Position numbers and translations under genes: made by a program | The notes under the pieces: model-generated | The model's database searches: none | The model's input: only the letters and a program-made list of their open reading frames with translations | What the model was told of the DNA's origin: nothing | Origin: Obelidium mucronatum | Taxonomy: Eukaryota; Chytridiomycota; Chytridiomycetes; Chytridiales; Chytriomycetaceae | Reading direction: 5' to 3' | NCBI GenBank assembly: GCA_025765595.1 | Contig: JAIVFH010000132.1 | Coordinates: 16,878-80,877, forward strand | DNA length: 64,000 nucleotides | In this document: in pieces, positions 32,656 to 46,545 of the stretch | How the letters are laid out: each line of letters begins with the position of its first letter | Numbering within the stretch: position 1 is the first letter of the stretch

Positions 32656-33486
32656 GCTCTGTAATTTAAACCATTGAAATAACGCGTGTGAATAAATATC
32701 TCCTTAAGTTCCAAAAATCTTGAGGTACAACAGAATCATACTGTAAAGTGTACTCTCAGTAATGGTAAACCTCAGAACCCTCATGCGGGGGGAGGCTCGT
32801 GGGAGCCGCCTCTCTTTTGTTAGTATGTGTTGTAAATTAAACAAAGTGTAAGGGATGTGGTTCGACTCCGTGCGGTGGAATGGTCGCTGTGGGGCGGTAG
32901 TCGGGGAATAGGAGGTTTGTTGGTACGTGTCCCGCCAGGCTGCTGGACCTGTGTTGGACTGTTTAGCTGGAGAAATTGATATTTAATCACTTCTCGCAGC
33001 AACCCCTTTACTTGTTGATAAGAATAAATTATATTTTATCTTTCACTTTATCAACTCAAGTTTCAGGATGATGTTATAATATGATAGCTGCTTCTCCTAT
33101 TTATCGCATTACCAATGTGTGTTCAATAATAAAGGAGAGATTCTTTGGAGAAATCACGCATTCTTCTAGAACTCAACGCCCACGTTCCCACTAAGTCACA
33201 TAAGCCGTCGCTTAGACTATATTGCCAATCTAACTCTTTTATTTAATCACGCATAAAAGAAAATAACAATTTATGAGAAAGGCATTGTCTTTGGTGATTG
33301 TGAAAGGGAACAAAGAAACACGGAAATGGCCGGCAACAAGGGGGAAGAATCAAACGCGACCAATTCTAAATGAGTGATTCTCAGTGAATCAAATCACCCA
33401 GCTTGGCAGAAGCTTACGCTTACAGAGACCGGTTCTCAAAATGCAAGAACTTTGGGAGTTGATTTCAAACCCTACGTCAATGTTTA
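32656..33486. other. Intergenic, no gene seen
   Basis: No supported coding frame. GGTTCGACTCC at 32859-32869 looks like an RNA polymerase III B box, but no A box or tRNA fold lies at the right distance. Confidence 0.4.
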
Positions 33487-36400
33487 TCAACAACCAACGC
33501 CACCAAATATGTGGTTGAACAAGATGAAGTGACTTACTGAGGTAATTGATATTAGTCTTGGAACAGGTGTTGGAACCAGTTCTGCTGCTTCAGCTGCTTC
33601 GACTTCTGGAACAACTACAACTGGAACCGCAAAAATGGCTTCTGATATTTTTTCGAAGAGTTCAAGCAATTGGAAAAACTCTGGCAAATTGAACAGAAAC
33701 GTGAAAAACCAGACGCTGACGATGTCAAGGAGCCTTTGAAAGCAATCAATGGGGGCATGTCAAAGCGGATGCAGGCTGCCTACGCCAACTTCAGCACACC
33801 TGCTACTTTATGGGCAGAGTTTAAACGTACCAAGGATCCAAAGAATCAAAAGCTCAATACTTCAGCGGCTGACAATTACAAGACCTTGTCTATTCGCATG
33901 AATCAATTGATTCCAGACTATTTGAAGCTTGTACGCAAAACAGAAGATGCTTGTACTGCACAAGGCTTGAAAATTCATGAAGGATTTGAAGCGCAGCTGG
34001 AAGTTTGATTGAAGCTGGATCATCGTTTTGCACAAGCGGTGATGATTCTCAGCTGTACCGAATATAAAATGATCGAAGATCTTGAGAAGGCAATGATTAA
34101 TCTTTGGGATGGTTATCATCAAGCTCTTGGTTGAAACGCTCCTGGTGGAGCACAGGTAACCATCAATGGAAATGGAAAACAACCTGCAACAAATCAAAAA
34201 ATCAAAAAAGGGCGGAAACACCTGAAACACAAAAAGGAAAATGTCCTAAGTGTCTAGGTTATCACAAAACAACTTGGAGTTGCGAATCTTGCTGGAACTG
34301 TGGTTCTTCAGAGCATTGTCGCATGGCTTGTCCTGAAAAGGGCGAAAAGACAACGGGTTCTGTGAATCATATTGATTCTTCAAACGCTTCTGTGATTAGT
34401 AACGCTACTATCGCAAGCAGTAGTTTGAAACACGTTGGATGGGCTCCATCTTCTGGTTTATTGAACAGTTGAATCTGAAAATGGCTTCTATTTTCTTGAT
34501 TCTATTTCCTTTATTTATTTAATAATTGACGATGATTTTTGGAATTTATCTTACACAGATGAATTTATTTGATTTGATTTTAATAATAAGTGATTTGCTG
34601 TTGATCTCTCAATGTCAAAAACGTATAAGAGTTATTTTGACCCGGTTGCAACAAGACTCTGATTCCAGATTCTAGTTGGTTCAAGAATTTTGTCGAGATA
34701 AAGAGTCCAATTGGTCTTGCTGACAATAACTTGATTGTCGGTACACAGCAAGGTGTTGTTCACTTTGACATCAATGGTCAAATTGTGACTATACCTGATG
34801 CAATTTATTCGAAGTACTGTTACGTTACACTATTTTTGGACTTGGATCTATTGGCTGGGCGGCCATCGTGGAAGTGTTCTATCGATCAAGAAGGCTCTCG
34901 CGCTGTTTTCTCCGATAATCAAACAAAGAAAACTTTATTCACGGCTGTCCAAGGTCCAAACAGTTTAAAGGAACTTCAATTCAAGATAGTTCATCCTTTA
35001 TTCGCGAATATTACAAAAAATCTACCGGCTTCTTTAGATATTATCATCAAAGATTTGGTCACCCCAACGCTATGTATCTTTGCAAGTTTATTCACTCTGG
35101 TTTGATAAATTCAAATCAATTTAAATCTATCGCAATTCCAGATATTTATCAATGTGAATCTTGTGAGGCAGGGAAATTTAAACCACTAAAGTCGGATCCG
35201 AATCTCGATGGGTCACGATTAAAGCTCTCAGTCCGGGTGAAATGATTCATGTGGATATTACCAGAAAATTCAATACTGGATTTTATTATAATTCACGCTG
35301 TGGAATGAAGGTTTGAAATCCACCTAAAACCACTGGAATTATTGGGTTCGATAGATCAGTTAAACTAATGTGAGTATGAGGACAATAAGGCGTGATCACA
35401 GGTAAGAGCTTAAATCCCAGCAATAAGATTTGATTTAGATACAAACGATCTGTACGGATTTTGATGTGCTGGTAAATAAGTCTGACTGTAAGCGCGTTGC
35501 TCTTGAGGTGCACAACTGACAATTTATTTAACTTTTCAATAACAATAATAAATGCTGAAATAACGACTATACGTGTAATAAACTCCATTTCCAACCACTT
35601 TCCAAATGACTCTCCACAACGCATGTATTATTATTTCTTGATTTTTCTCGCTATTTCTTCATTCGATTATTAAGCAAGAAATGTGATGCGTTGGTGGAAT
35701 TGTTAGTGGTGATGGCGCTTATTGAAGTAACCACTCAATGTCACTTCGGTTTATTTGCATCAATAATGGTGAAATTGCAACAAGGTCAATTTTCACAAAT
35801 CATTGCAACGTTTGCGGTATTACGGTTGAAACAATAGTAGTGGATTGTTCTCATATGGATGTTGTTGCTGAGCATACTATTGGTCACGTCAATTCAATTG
35901 CACATACTATTCACGTTCACAGTCAATTTGTAAAGAATATCTGGGGATATTCATCAATTTCAGCAAATGATTTACGAAATTTGTGGCCGATTGATCATAA
36001 TAATTTGGAGTCCCCTTTTATGCGGTATTTTTTGTGTAAACCGGAGATTCAGCACTTTTGTGTTTTCGGGTGCAAAATTTCAGTGCCAATCTATAGAAAA
36101 GGCAGTAAAGGAGAGTTGTCCTTGGATGTAGCTACTAAAACGTATGTTGGACCTCACTCACCTTCGATTATTCCGTGTATTGATAGTCATGGGTCTTTGA
36201 GTAATCATCAATTCCAAGATTGCTCTTTTCATGAAACAATATTTCCACAATTGATTTCAGTAGATGCTACTGATTCTCAATCGTCAATGCGCGAGTTTCC
36301 GGAGGATTCTCAAATTATGTCTGCAGATGAAGAACAGGACTTTAATTCAGAACTTGATAATTCAGTTTCTGGAATTATTAGTTTGAGAAAACGCAATTCT

Positions 36401-36598
36401 CTTGATAAAACGGTATTGTAGATTATTTGCTTCCGGGGGAGGAAAGTACCGCTGTAAAAATCAACAACACGTCAAACATGCTTGTGGAAAGTGATTCAAA
36501 TTCAGATGAAGAGGATGAGGATTCATCGTCGAATTTTGAAGATACTATCGATGAAGTTGCTAGCTGCGCGATGTTGACGCAATCGCTAAGTGTTTAAC
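33487..36598 (+). mobile_element. Ty1/copia retrotransposon remnant
   Basis: Pieces lie in copia order. Gag (33670-34008: KRMQAAYANFSTPATLW, LSIRMNQLI) is followed by a zinc knuckle CWNCGSSEHCRMAC (CX2CX4HX4C) near 34300. A protease-like region follows at 34731-35105 (GQIVTIPDAIYSKY). Then GAG-pre-integrase words (YQCESCEAGKFKPLKS) and integrase words (VVAEHTIGHVNSIAH, FGCKIS) at 35738-36421. An acidic tail (ESDSNSDEEDED) continues to about 36596 after a frameshift. Many stops separate the parts. The integrase catalytic core before 35738 is unreadable and RT/RNase H is not found. I found no LTRs. Confidence 0.65.
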
Positions 36599-36887
36599 CT
36601 ATATTTAAAAAATACCCAAGACCAATACAGTACTATAGGTATGGAGGGGCGGACCATGAAAATTTTCAAAGTCCAAAAAAAGAACAAAGGGGGAAAGAGC
36701 AGGGGGGGGGGGGGGGGAGGTCCGTGCTCTTTCCCCTCTGACGCACTGATGGGACCTTGTCTATCCATCAGTTTTATACCAATAAAATCACTAGGTTCAG
36801 TAATGTGAGAACTGACGCTCCTGGGAGGAGTCCCCGCGGGAGCGTCGGCGGCCTGCACTGAACGGCAGTCCAAACTTTATTTCTCTT

Positions 36888-36934
<47 letters not shown>

Positions 36935-39620
36935 AATCAAGGAATGTTTGTTGTTTGATAGAGTTGCTGTCTGTGCGGGAACGCGTGGGTGGATGAGGGT
37001 GGGTTGCTCGAACGAGCTCCGTGGTTTGGAAAAGGGAAAAGTGTCCTAAATTGGACACCATACGGCCTCAATATAACAATCCCACACAGCCAACCCTTAA
37101 ACGCGTATTACATTAATATTACTGCATTATTATTTTATTAAGCAGGACCCTTGGCCCAGTTGTTGAAAACTTGGTTTTATTCTGTGTTGAAGTGTTGGTG
37201 AGACGTTGCGAGAAAAGTTAATAAAAAGATATTATTACGTAGTTGGGGATTCCATTGCAAGTTTCTAAGGCTTGTAATGTTAGTTTCTGGTGTATTTGTG
37301 CTTGAAAAGTCCAAAAAAGGACATGTTTAGCGTCAGTGTAACGCGATCTCCCTTGAATTGCCGTTGGAGATTTAATCAATCTCCTTGGAGATTGTAGTAA
37401 TTGGTGAATCATGAAAAACGGCATGCAGAGGAGCATGGCCTCCCAAGCCCGTGTCCCTTTTTTGGGGAAAGAGTCGGAAGGGCGGCACCGCACCGCCAAC
37501 ACCAATAAAGACCCCATTTTTTGTACAGACCTTCTCCTTGATTGAAAGAGCTGATTGGCAGGAGAAAACTTGGTACTTTAGCCCTTTATACGGAGAGTAC
37601 TGGACTCAATACATTCAGACCCCCTCATAATTTTATAAAAGTACTGGACTCCAATACTTTTGGTATTAAATCCAGTACTCTACAAAGTCAAAATAAAAGC
37701 CAGCGTTCAAATCAACTGTCCTGAACGCTCTTTGACTCTTACAAATGCAAGTCCACAACTGCGACATTTTGTTTCAGCCCCCAATCCGTAAATACTATGA
37801 AAATTAGATTGGGCGGCCGCAGATATTCCCAGGATTTTCTGTGAAATGCGAGAAAAACGTGTTTTCATTTATGAAGACCAAAAAACGTGTGTGATTCAAT
37901 TTGAAAAACATAGAATTCCTAGTTTCTCCCAATTTTAATTGAGCCAAAGTACTCACCAGCTACCCGACCAACCAAGCTAGAAGCCAAGGGACAAAAAAGG
38001 GCTCATAAGCTCTCTTTCAAATGGAATTGTGAATATCAAGAAAGGTTGATTGAGTGAATCATGGAAATAGTGTTTAGCAAGGCTGTGGTTCAAAAGAATG
38101 TTGTAATAAAATTCACAGTTGGCTTTATTTTAAATTTATCCATGTTAATCTGCAGTCAAGTTGGTGCCTTGATTCGACTTGTTCAGTGTTGGTCATAATT
38201 TTCAGCCAAATTCATTTGCGAATCGAGGGGGGGGCCACGATTTTTTTTTGGGTGTGAGATTTGGATGATTTTGTTGATTTTGAAGGATTTTGGGATTCTT
38301 AAAAAATCATCTGAATTCTTCATTATTTCTTGTTTTATCTGCTGAAAAAGTGGGAAAAGCGTGATTTGATTCGAAATGGGTGAAATGCCTTAGAATATCT
38401 GCTGCCAAACGAGGATTTGGGTGATTTGGAGGATTCGAAAGGATTTTTTTTATTTCTTCGAAAATCTTGCAAAATCTCGAATATCTGCGGCCGTCCATTA
38501 TATATACTGCATTCTCATAGAATAGTAACAGCAGTTTAGCTCAGCTGGAGTTGTCGCTTTTTTTTTATGACGAGAGTCATCAGTTCGATTTCTTTTTACA
38601 TCAAAGTACTGCTCAAGGAACAGAACTCAACAAAACCAAACTTAAAACTATGCCGACGCATGGCAACTGTTGAAGAACAGATCGCATATATTTATTGCTA
38701 AGGTTGCTCGAAAGTTCTTTGCTCGTCTCTTCCGCCTCATCATGCTGTATCTTGGAATAAATAATATGTGGCTTTTCAAATTGACTCTTGTCCTCTCAGC
38801 GCACCTGGATGCCTGGATTCTTTCTACAATTATTGTGGAAACGCCAAACAACTTGCCTTAAAAATAAGGCCACTGTTCAAGTCGTTTCTGCTACATTTCA
38901 TAGAGTGCTTTTAAGGTATTTTAGTGCCGCTCTTTGGCGCTATTTAACTGTATTGCAGGGTGGAAGCTTGCATGAGTGAGTTTTGAGGACTATCAACCAC
39001 CGTAAAAAACATTTGAGTCACTGAGAATGTGCTTTGATTATTGGATTTACCCTATTATATCTGCTGGCAGGTAACAGTTGCCATTGTTTCTGTCACAGGT
39101 GTTGATTATTCTGTCACATCTGAATGATATGATATTCCACTGGACCAACGCACAAAGCCAATGATTCATGTATTGGTAAGTGATATCCTAGTAAATTGCT
39201 CTTTACTCGCGACTAATTCAATGGCCTTTCGCTTTCAAACCACATCTGTCCGAACACAGGTGGGCTCAAAAGAATACAGCCAGCCCCCTTTCCTCACCGT
39301 GAACAGAATGAGTAACGCGTTGCAAACTGCATCTACTTGAGCATAGGTGGGTTCAAAGATTACAACCCCCTTCTCCTCGTAGATGCAGTGTGCCTCGCTT
39401 GCTTCTTGGTCAAACATTGTGAAAATTTATATGGCTACATTGACGCGTCAGTAAGTACACAATATATTCAGAGGCAAAAGGATGCTTACAAAAATACGTG
39501 CAGCTTTGGTGATGGTTGAGTTCGTTGTTTGTCCAGCGTAGAAACTTTATTTATTGAAGCAAAATTAAAGAAAATTGAATAAACACACAATTCAATCATA
39601 ATATTCAATAAAGAGTTCTT
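36599..39620. other. Gene-poor stretch with homopolymers and a tRNA-like remnant
   Basis: No gene is supported. A 16-G run at 36702-36717 and a 44-T run at 36890-36933 may be assembly-prone. At about 38530-38600, TTAGCTCAGCTGG (A-box-like) is followed by AGTTCGATTTC (B-box-like), but the acceptor and D stems do not pair well. This looks like a decayed tRNA or tRNA-derived SINE head. Short frames at 38648-38979 and 39235-39519 have no recognisable motifs. Confidence 0.4.
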
Positions 39621-39624
39621 TCTC

Positions 39625-40199
39625 CTATCTCATAATTGCTTTAGTCCATGTGAACCATGACATTCCAATGATAATGGAATTGCAGATGTCGTGGCTTTCC
39701 AGAATCGTTTGGTCATGTACAAGAAGACGGCCCTGTTGAACAAAATCTGCCACTCTTTCCTTACAGATTTTCTTCTTTAATTGCCTCATTTTATCAGCTT
39801 GAGCATTTTTCTGAGCTTGTGTTGCCTGTTTCTAACAAGTGGGTTGTAAAGACAAGAGCAGTAAAATTAGAATAAACTTACAGGAAGACCCAAAACTGTT
39901 CCAGAGAGACCCCAGAGTAATGAAACTTTCTTTAGGTCAACCGTATTGGCCTTGAAGCTTGCGACAATCATACAGCCAATTGCGTAATTGGCCACAAGGG
40001 CCTTGGAATGCCGTTTAAAGGACCAGAACTGCTCTTCTACAATGCAATTCAAGTGCATGCCTCGTAGAGTGGGCAGGATAAGATCCAGAATCTGACAAAT
40101 GCAGCATGGACAGCTTCGGCACCTTCTCCCACCGAATCCTCCATCTGTCCAACCGAAAGCGAGCCACTGGACACCACTCGAAATACCGGCTCGTTGCAC
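39625..40199 (-). CDS. Small putative gene, 5' end unresolved
   Basis: The last exon, 39825-39625 (67 codons: ATQAQKNAQADKMRQLKKK, VADFVQQGRLLVHD, ending MSWFTWTKAIMR), joins in phase to an exon ending at 39882 (GLP|GTAAGT). That exon reads ALVANYAIGCMIVAS and KKVSLLWGLSGTVLG, two hydrophobic segments suggesting a small membrane protein with a charged C-terminal helix. The upstream part shifts frame near 40100, and I cannot place the start. No family is recognised. Confidence 0.4.
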
Positions 40200-40299
40200 A
40201 GCGTCCTCAGGGATGGCACGAGAAGAATGGTAAATCCAAGATTTACCACGGGATCAAATTTGGTCCAAAATTTTCAAAATCACACACTTATTCTGAAGA

Positions 40300-42295
40300 A
40301 TGATGGGTCCTTCCGAGTTCATTTCCGCAGATGATTGACATCACGTGACTTCAAAAAAGGAATGAAAAACAACAAAAAAAAGTAAAAAAAGACGACGCAA
40401 CCAGTCCACATCCTGCAGTGGTCTACGTCTACGACTGGAAGTCTGATGGACTGACGCAAGTGCGAAAAAGTGTCTTAGTTGCAGCTTGTCAGGAGCAAAA
40501 CATACAGTTGGGCAAGCAGCCAACATTGTTGCAGCCATGCTCTCGCATCTGCCATTCACAGCTCGTTCTGACTTGCCTTCAGTGGTTGTTCTTCCGACTT
40601 GTGTCCAGACTTACAACAGACGGCAACAGGTCTTGTCTGACTGACCAAATCAGGTTTGAAACATTCTTTCGACAGCTGTGGCAGCAATTTGGACGAAAGC
40701 AATGTCTTAAATACGCGCAAAAGAATTTGTTGAGAGGAAACAAAAGACAGCGGCTCTGCATTTGGTGGCAGTGGCGCGAGAACTGCAAGCCACTGGAATA
40801 ATCAGATTCAAACTGCATCACTGAAGTTTCTCCAATTCCGGTCGATTTTGGTGCTCTGTTCAATTGAAGACACAAGCACTGACATGGAGGAGTGCATCCA
40901 GCATAATATGCTAGCGAGGGGCTCCGATACTGTCAGACATCATCAGAAAGCGCCATGCCAATAGCATCCAATATTGATTTGGATGAGATTAACGCACAGC
41001 TAAGATCGGTGGAAATGACGTTGACGAGTGAGAGACAATGGTTCTGCAATTGGAATCCTTGCTAATCAATTCATGGTACATTCGCCAAATCCCAATAGAC
41101 GTCAGCAAGAGATGGAAATGCACCAGATTTCATCCCCCAGAACAGATTTACAAATGGTGAGCTTTTTGATGAATGAAAGCGGCTTCTTGTTGAAATCTTT
41201 TGGAATTGTGATTTCCTTGATGTCCGAATCCTGGTAACCCTTCAAACCAGCTTGTTCTTCTCAGTCATCTTCATTTACACTATCATTATCATCAATATTA
41301 TCAATCAAGAATATGAGATTGACATACATCGCGCCAACTCAATAAGGACTGAGGGACAGAATTCACAAGTCTTGCTCAAAGTTTTGTTAGTTGCTGGACG
41401 GTTGCGACAGGTGGTCTTTGGGCAAGAGAATGGGTCGAGTAACGCGAAGAGCGCAAGTAGAACTTCTGCTAAAAAAGAGACGACACTAGTTACGTGTAGC
41501 ACAGGGCAAGGTGAAAGATCAACGCAAAATGCGATGTTAGCTGAAACATGAGTTGACCTGCTGCAGCATTCTCCACGAGGAGGCGCATGGGCTTGAATGG
41601 TGTGGGAGGGATATCATTGCTCTGTCGGGGCTGTTGTACTTTGAACCAGCTTTATCATATTATACCTTTTTGACCCTTGATTTCCACGCTGAGGGGTTGC
41701 GTCGACTACGCTGGCAGGGGACAGTGGCGGTGGCTTTTTTGACATACTTGCAACTTCCGGGGCAGATTAGACGAATAACAGGGAATATTTAATAAGTGCT
41801 GTAAATACTTCAACAATTCTTTTTAATACAATTCATATTTGTCGTGGTCCCGACAAGTGTGTGCTCCCTCCTGAATTTGCTAGGGTCGCCGCAGGCGACC
41901 CAACTTTTGACCAAATTCGCAAAATTTCCAATACGACACAAACCCTATTTGAATCCATCCTACCTCTCTACAAACGCGTACATGCATTGTGGGTAATTGA
42001 CGCTAATAATGCCGCTAATAATTCTTTTTATTTTTGACATTTATATTCAAGGTGATCATACCGATAAGATGTAGTCAGCGATTGTCAGGGTTCCCAATCA
42101 AGTTACACCGCCCGCTTTTGTTTTCCGCGCATCAAAGAGCAAGCAAAAAAAAAGAAAAAAAAAAAAAAAAGATAAAAAAACAGGAGTTCAGAATCTTGAA
42201 GGGATCCATGCTATAATATTAGTGAATCTCATTTCATGAAATGAGACCACAGGCATGTTCTAAATAATCGATTTTTACACTACAAAGTTTTTTAT
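40300..42295. other. Mostly non-coding; possible decayed coding traces
   Basis: CACGTGA lies near 40340. From 40480 to 40620 one plus frame reads GAKHTVGQAANIVAAM and LPSVVVLPTCVQTYNRR, then breaks. Frames at 40418-40801, 41028-41237, 41252-41551 and 41553-41792 show no family motifs. I treat the region as possible gene relics with no firm annotation. Confidence 0.35.
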
Positions 42296-44987
42296 TTACA
42301 ATCCCCCAAACTGCGAATAAATATCGCCAACCAACCAATCCACATCATTACTAGTCACACCCTTCCCACTCCTGACCCCCAACTGAATCCCCATCTCTAA
42401 AACCCTCTGAATATCTGATTTCGACATGAATACCCTCCCATCACCCGCCGCAGCCGCCACCGCAGATTTCGCCGGCATAGAATTCGGATGCAAAAAAGGA
42501 TGCTCCAGCAACTCGGGGATAGTCATTCGTGCTTTCGGATCTCTGTTTAAACAACTTTTTAGAACTTGGAGTAATGAGGGTTCTTGTGAGGTATCGCTGC
42601 CACTGGGACTCTGCTTGTCTGTGGCTGTTTTTTGAAACGCGATTTTGTAGTTTGGGTCCACGATTGCGTTCAGCTTTTGGACGATGGGTAATGCTGCGAA
42701 TGGCGGTTGGCCGTAGACTAGCTGGTATAGAATACATCCCAAGGACCAGATATCAGAGGCTCTGCCGAGCTAAAAAAAATAGTGTCAAATATTATAATTA
42801 TTAAAATAAAAATAAAAATTGTGCATGTACTTGACAGTTACATACCTTCAAATGCTGTCCAGATTTCGAAGATGAGGAATTTGATTCAGTGAATAGAATA
42901 GCTTCAGGCGCCATGTAATTCAGAGTCCCTGTTTGATAGTCTCGTTGGATGTTTGTTGTATCCGATGGGATTGCTTTTGCAATTCCAAAATCAATGAGTT
43001 TCAGTTTCCCTTCTACAATGAGGAAGTTGGCTGGTTTTAAATCAGAATGTACGATTTTCTCGTTGTGGATTTGTTGCACTGCTTGTAACATCTGGGACAG
43101 TTTGCAACGATGCGGGTGAGAATGAACCCAACCAATTATTTTTTTTTAAAAAAAAGAATCACACCTGTGTCCAATGCATCCGAATGAAATTAAGGTTTCC
43201 AACAAGACTTTTATCTTTGGCAAGCAAATGTGCCAAATCAATCTCTCCGTATTCAAGAAGCTGACCCAAAAAAAAAAAAAAAAAAAAAAAAAAACGCATC
43301 AGAAACCATGAAAAATAAAACCATGACACAACAAACCAAAAGTAAATGCTTCTTGACATGACAAATCTCAGAATCGATCAAAGAAATGATACATTCAGAT
43401 TTCGCCAACTTTTTCAACAACTGAATCTCGTTCAAGTATCCTTCAATTGCGCTCGGATCTTGACGATCCAGTTTCACTTTTTTCAAGGCAAAGATTCTTC
43501 CAGACTCGGATATCACTTTGTAAACTTTACTGCTGGCACCGCGACCAATCAATTCGATTCTTTTGTAGGGTACTCTGTTGACGGTTATGTATAAGCCCTT
43601 GTCTTTTTGATGATTGTGCTGTTGTTGCTGTTGGTCTCGTTCACGCTGGCGCGATTGCTATGACGGAGGCGGTGGATGTGGGTAAGTATGCGTTGAAAAA
43701 ATAAAATATAAAACGATACTCACAGCAGCATCTTCGTTATCTTCTTTCAAAGGCATAAAATACTCATTCGATTGATTCGGTTTGGTGGCGGGGACTGCAG
43801 TAGTTTGAATCACAGGAGTTGACGGAATAGGTGGATGGTTGTTGCCAATGTTGGCAACCATTGTTTTTGTTTCTTCCTCTTGAGAGGGATTGTTTCCATT
43901 ATTGTTACTCGCCGCTCCGGCCATTTTGAATTCATTCAACATTGATTGTATTTTGCTTTTGGAAGTCGATGGGGGAGCGATCGAAACTGCTGTGTCGGCC
44001 AAAGAATTCGTCGCTGTCTGTGGCTGGGAGCTCGCTGCCTGAGGTGGTGTGGCCTCTTGAGTAATTGTTGGAGACTTTGCTGTGAGTTTTGTGGGATTCG
44101 GTGGAGGCAGCGACGCTGATACTCGCTGATTGGTATTAAGAGCCGCAGCGGAATTATTAGCGGAATCTTTTTGAGCTGATTCGAGGTTGCTGAGGTTTCG
44201 CCTAACGCCAGCCAACAGTCGTTGCATTTTTTCTTTTGAGGATTTGTTTCCAGAGGCTGGGATGATTGGAGTTGTAATCGGCTGATGAACTAGATGGTTT
44301 TGATGATTTTGCTGATGGAGAGGAGTACATGGGGGTTTTGATTCCACGGTGCTTCTCGGAGGTGTGTTTTTAAGGTTTTCAAGTTCGTTTTCAAGGTCAC
44401 ACAATGGCTGAGCCAATGAATCAATTCCAGATTGAATTATAGAGTATGCCCGATCCGTGAAACCTAATTCGAACAATATTTTTGATGAGTCTCGTGTTGG
44501 CCCTTGACTTTGAAATTTGAATACCGCAGCTCTGCTCAAATCTCGCCCAATGAATAAACAATGATGCAGAAGAAGAACCCGCCCGTGATTTTAAATATTT
44601 GTATTTGTCTCGAATTTCATCGTAATTTTCGTTTGCCAGACTGTATTGGATGTTGAATATTGAATAACGTCCGAATAATGTCAGTGGTCACGTTTGAATC
44701 ACACCTCTCGAGTCTAAGATGCTCCAGCCAAATATCCAGTAGCCTAGAAACAGGCTTCGATAAGAGAAACAATGCAACAACATACAGCTGCAAGTACCTC
44801 TTGTCTGCTTTGAACTTGTCCTGACTGATGCTGTGACATGGCCTCGTTGAGCAAATCAAAGTTTATCAAACCAAACCAAACACCAAAAACCAGCTTACGT
44901 TGACGTTGCTTCTGCAAACAGTTCGCGCAACTTTGCTGAATTCTTGTTTTCAGCCAAACGCGAAATCCAGGCGTCGACAGAGTTCAT
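42296..44987 (-). CDS. MPS1: Mps1/TTK spindle-checkpoint dual-specificity kinase
   Basis: Nine exons: 44987-44899, 44842-44798, 44743-44705, 44640-44525, 44463-43724, 43657-43337, 43260-43165, 43091-42846 and 42769-42296. All phases agree and give 721 residues. The N-terminus has the TPR-like region shared with Bub1 ([41 protein letters not shown]). A disordered Ser/Asn/Pro/Gln middle follows. The kinase domain has [18 protein letters not shown] (Lys), [21 protein letters not shown] (DFG) and [19 protein letters not shown] is typical of Mps1. The enzyme acts at kinetochores and spindle poles to monitor attachment. The kinase domain is complete. The smallest exons (39 and 45 bp) are the least certain. 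Confidence 0.88.
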
Positions 44988-45055
44988 TGAATAATTAGCG
45001 AAATAAAATTAAATTATAAATTAAAATAAAATAAATAAATCACACACCACTGCCG

Positions 45056-46545
45056 ATGGACGCCCCAGTGACGCTTGCCGACGTTGTTGATTTGCTGATT
45101 GAGTAAGCTTAGCGCCTTGCTCCTGTTCCGCATCCGAGTGGCTGTTGACTGTTGGCCTAGGGAGGATCCGAAGCAGCTTCTTTGCCAGGAAGAAGTCGAC
45201 GGCCGCCCGCGAAATCTCGAAGAAATCAAAGCGCGAAGCCACGAGTCGTTTGCGGCGCTGCAGGTGGGCTCTGAGTGGACTTTGATGGACTTAACAGAAA
45301 AACAAAAACTAAAACAAAAACAAAAACAAAACAAATCAGAGCGACGTGGAAGCGCTGCTCTTTCACGCCGCCGCAAAACTCGGAAAAGACGAAAACGCGG
45401 CGGCGGCAATTCTGGCTGTGCGCCAAGTGATGCGCCTTGCGGCTGACGAGTTCGCGAAGGACAAAGGCGTTGGCGCGAAATACTCAGTGAAGGACGGCGA
45501 CTCGTTCGGGGGTTTGTTGCGCGCGAGTGGGTGTGGCGGGCGCTGACTTGCTCCACCGTTTCAAGCACAGAAAGTGTCGCTGGCGCGCAGGAATATCGAC
45601 GGATCGCTTCTCTTTACGAATGCATACTCGGGTATCTTACCCGAAGACTTTTATCGGGTTTCTGGTAACTTTCGCATGTGTAATCTTCCCGTTGACGAAC
45701 TCAACCGGTTTTCATGTTTCCAGAGATTGATGATAACTTGACTCCTGTGTATATCCACCCTAACTTGGAACTCAGCAAAGCTCAAATACCTGATCTGGGC
45801 GCTGTCTCTCGCTTTGACGGCGTGAAAACCAGCAAACATAAGCATTTGGGTATCTCCGCCATGCTCGCAGGTGAACTTCCTGTACTGTACCGCTTGAAGA
45901 AAAACAGACATCTAATATGTTTCATTGTTGCAGTTGATTTCGCAGCATACGACCCATTCCAGTCATTTGCTCCCCAGTTTGATTCTTCCAATGCCTTGAT
46001 ATCGGTCAAAGAAACGATTCAAATGTACAAACCCAGACGCAATATCAATCCATCCAAAATCAATTTGAAGGAACTTCCACTTGGTCTTGGAGATATCGAA
46101 TTGAATCCATCCATCTCTGAAGCTGATTTATCGGCTGCTCGCGAAATTCTTGCTGCAGAATCTATAAACGTGGACGAAGCTGCTAAAAATATGGATCCTG
46201 TACGAGACCAGATACTGAGTCAATTGACTACTTCAGCATTGTACAACTTGAATGTTCTTCAAGACCATAAAATTGTAAAGAAGACGATGGGAATCAAGGC
46301 TGATCAAGATAAACTTGGTACGCACCTTTCTGTTTTTTTTTCTCTTTTCGTTCTTTCAAATCTTGTAATAATGAAATGTGACCCTTTCTGTTTCGGCAGC
46401 TTTGAAAATTCAACATTCGTTACTACACTCTGTTTTGAAATCAAAGTCAAAATCTCTAATGAAGGCATCAGTATCTTCTGCGCGACATGATGTTTTAGAG
46501 CCAGTCTTCAAAGGCATGCTTCACCCTGGAAACAAATTGAAGTGA
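45056..46545 (+). CDS. Seven-exon protein of unknown function
   Basis: Exons 45056-45102, 45161-45263, 45340-45511, 45566-45664, 45724-45870, 45934-46317 and 46400-46545 join in phase to give 365 residues. The N-terminal 100 residues are acidic and helical (TLADVVDLLIE, NAAAAILAVRQVMRLAADEF). The middle reads SLLFTNAYSGILPEDFYRV, then PVYIHPNLELSKAQIPDLGA. The C-terminal part is helical and basic (LKSKSKSLMKA). No signal peptide or catalytic motif is seen. It is divergent from MPS1, with ATGs 69 bp apart. The steady phases make the gene credible, but the family is not recognised. Confidence 0.65.

Noticed and set aside
32850..32880. B-box-like GGTTCGACTCC suggesting a tRNA
   Set aside because: No A box or cloverleaf at the proper distance on either strand.
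36586..37061. Open frames around the 44-T and 16-G runs
   Set aside because: Frames are made of poly-Lys/poly-Gly from homopolymers and have no coding character.
38530..38602. tRNA gene candidate (A-box and B-box-like words)
   Set aside because: Acceptor and D stems do not pair and the anticodon arm is disrupted by a T-run; kept only as a possible decayed tRNA or SINE head.
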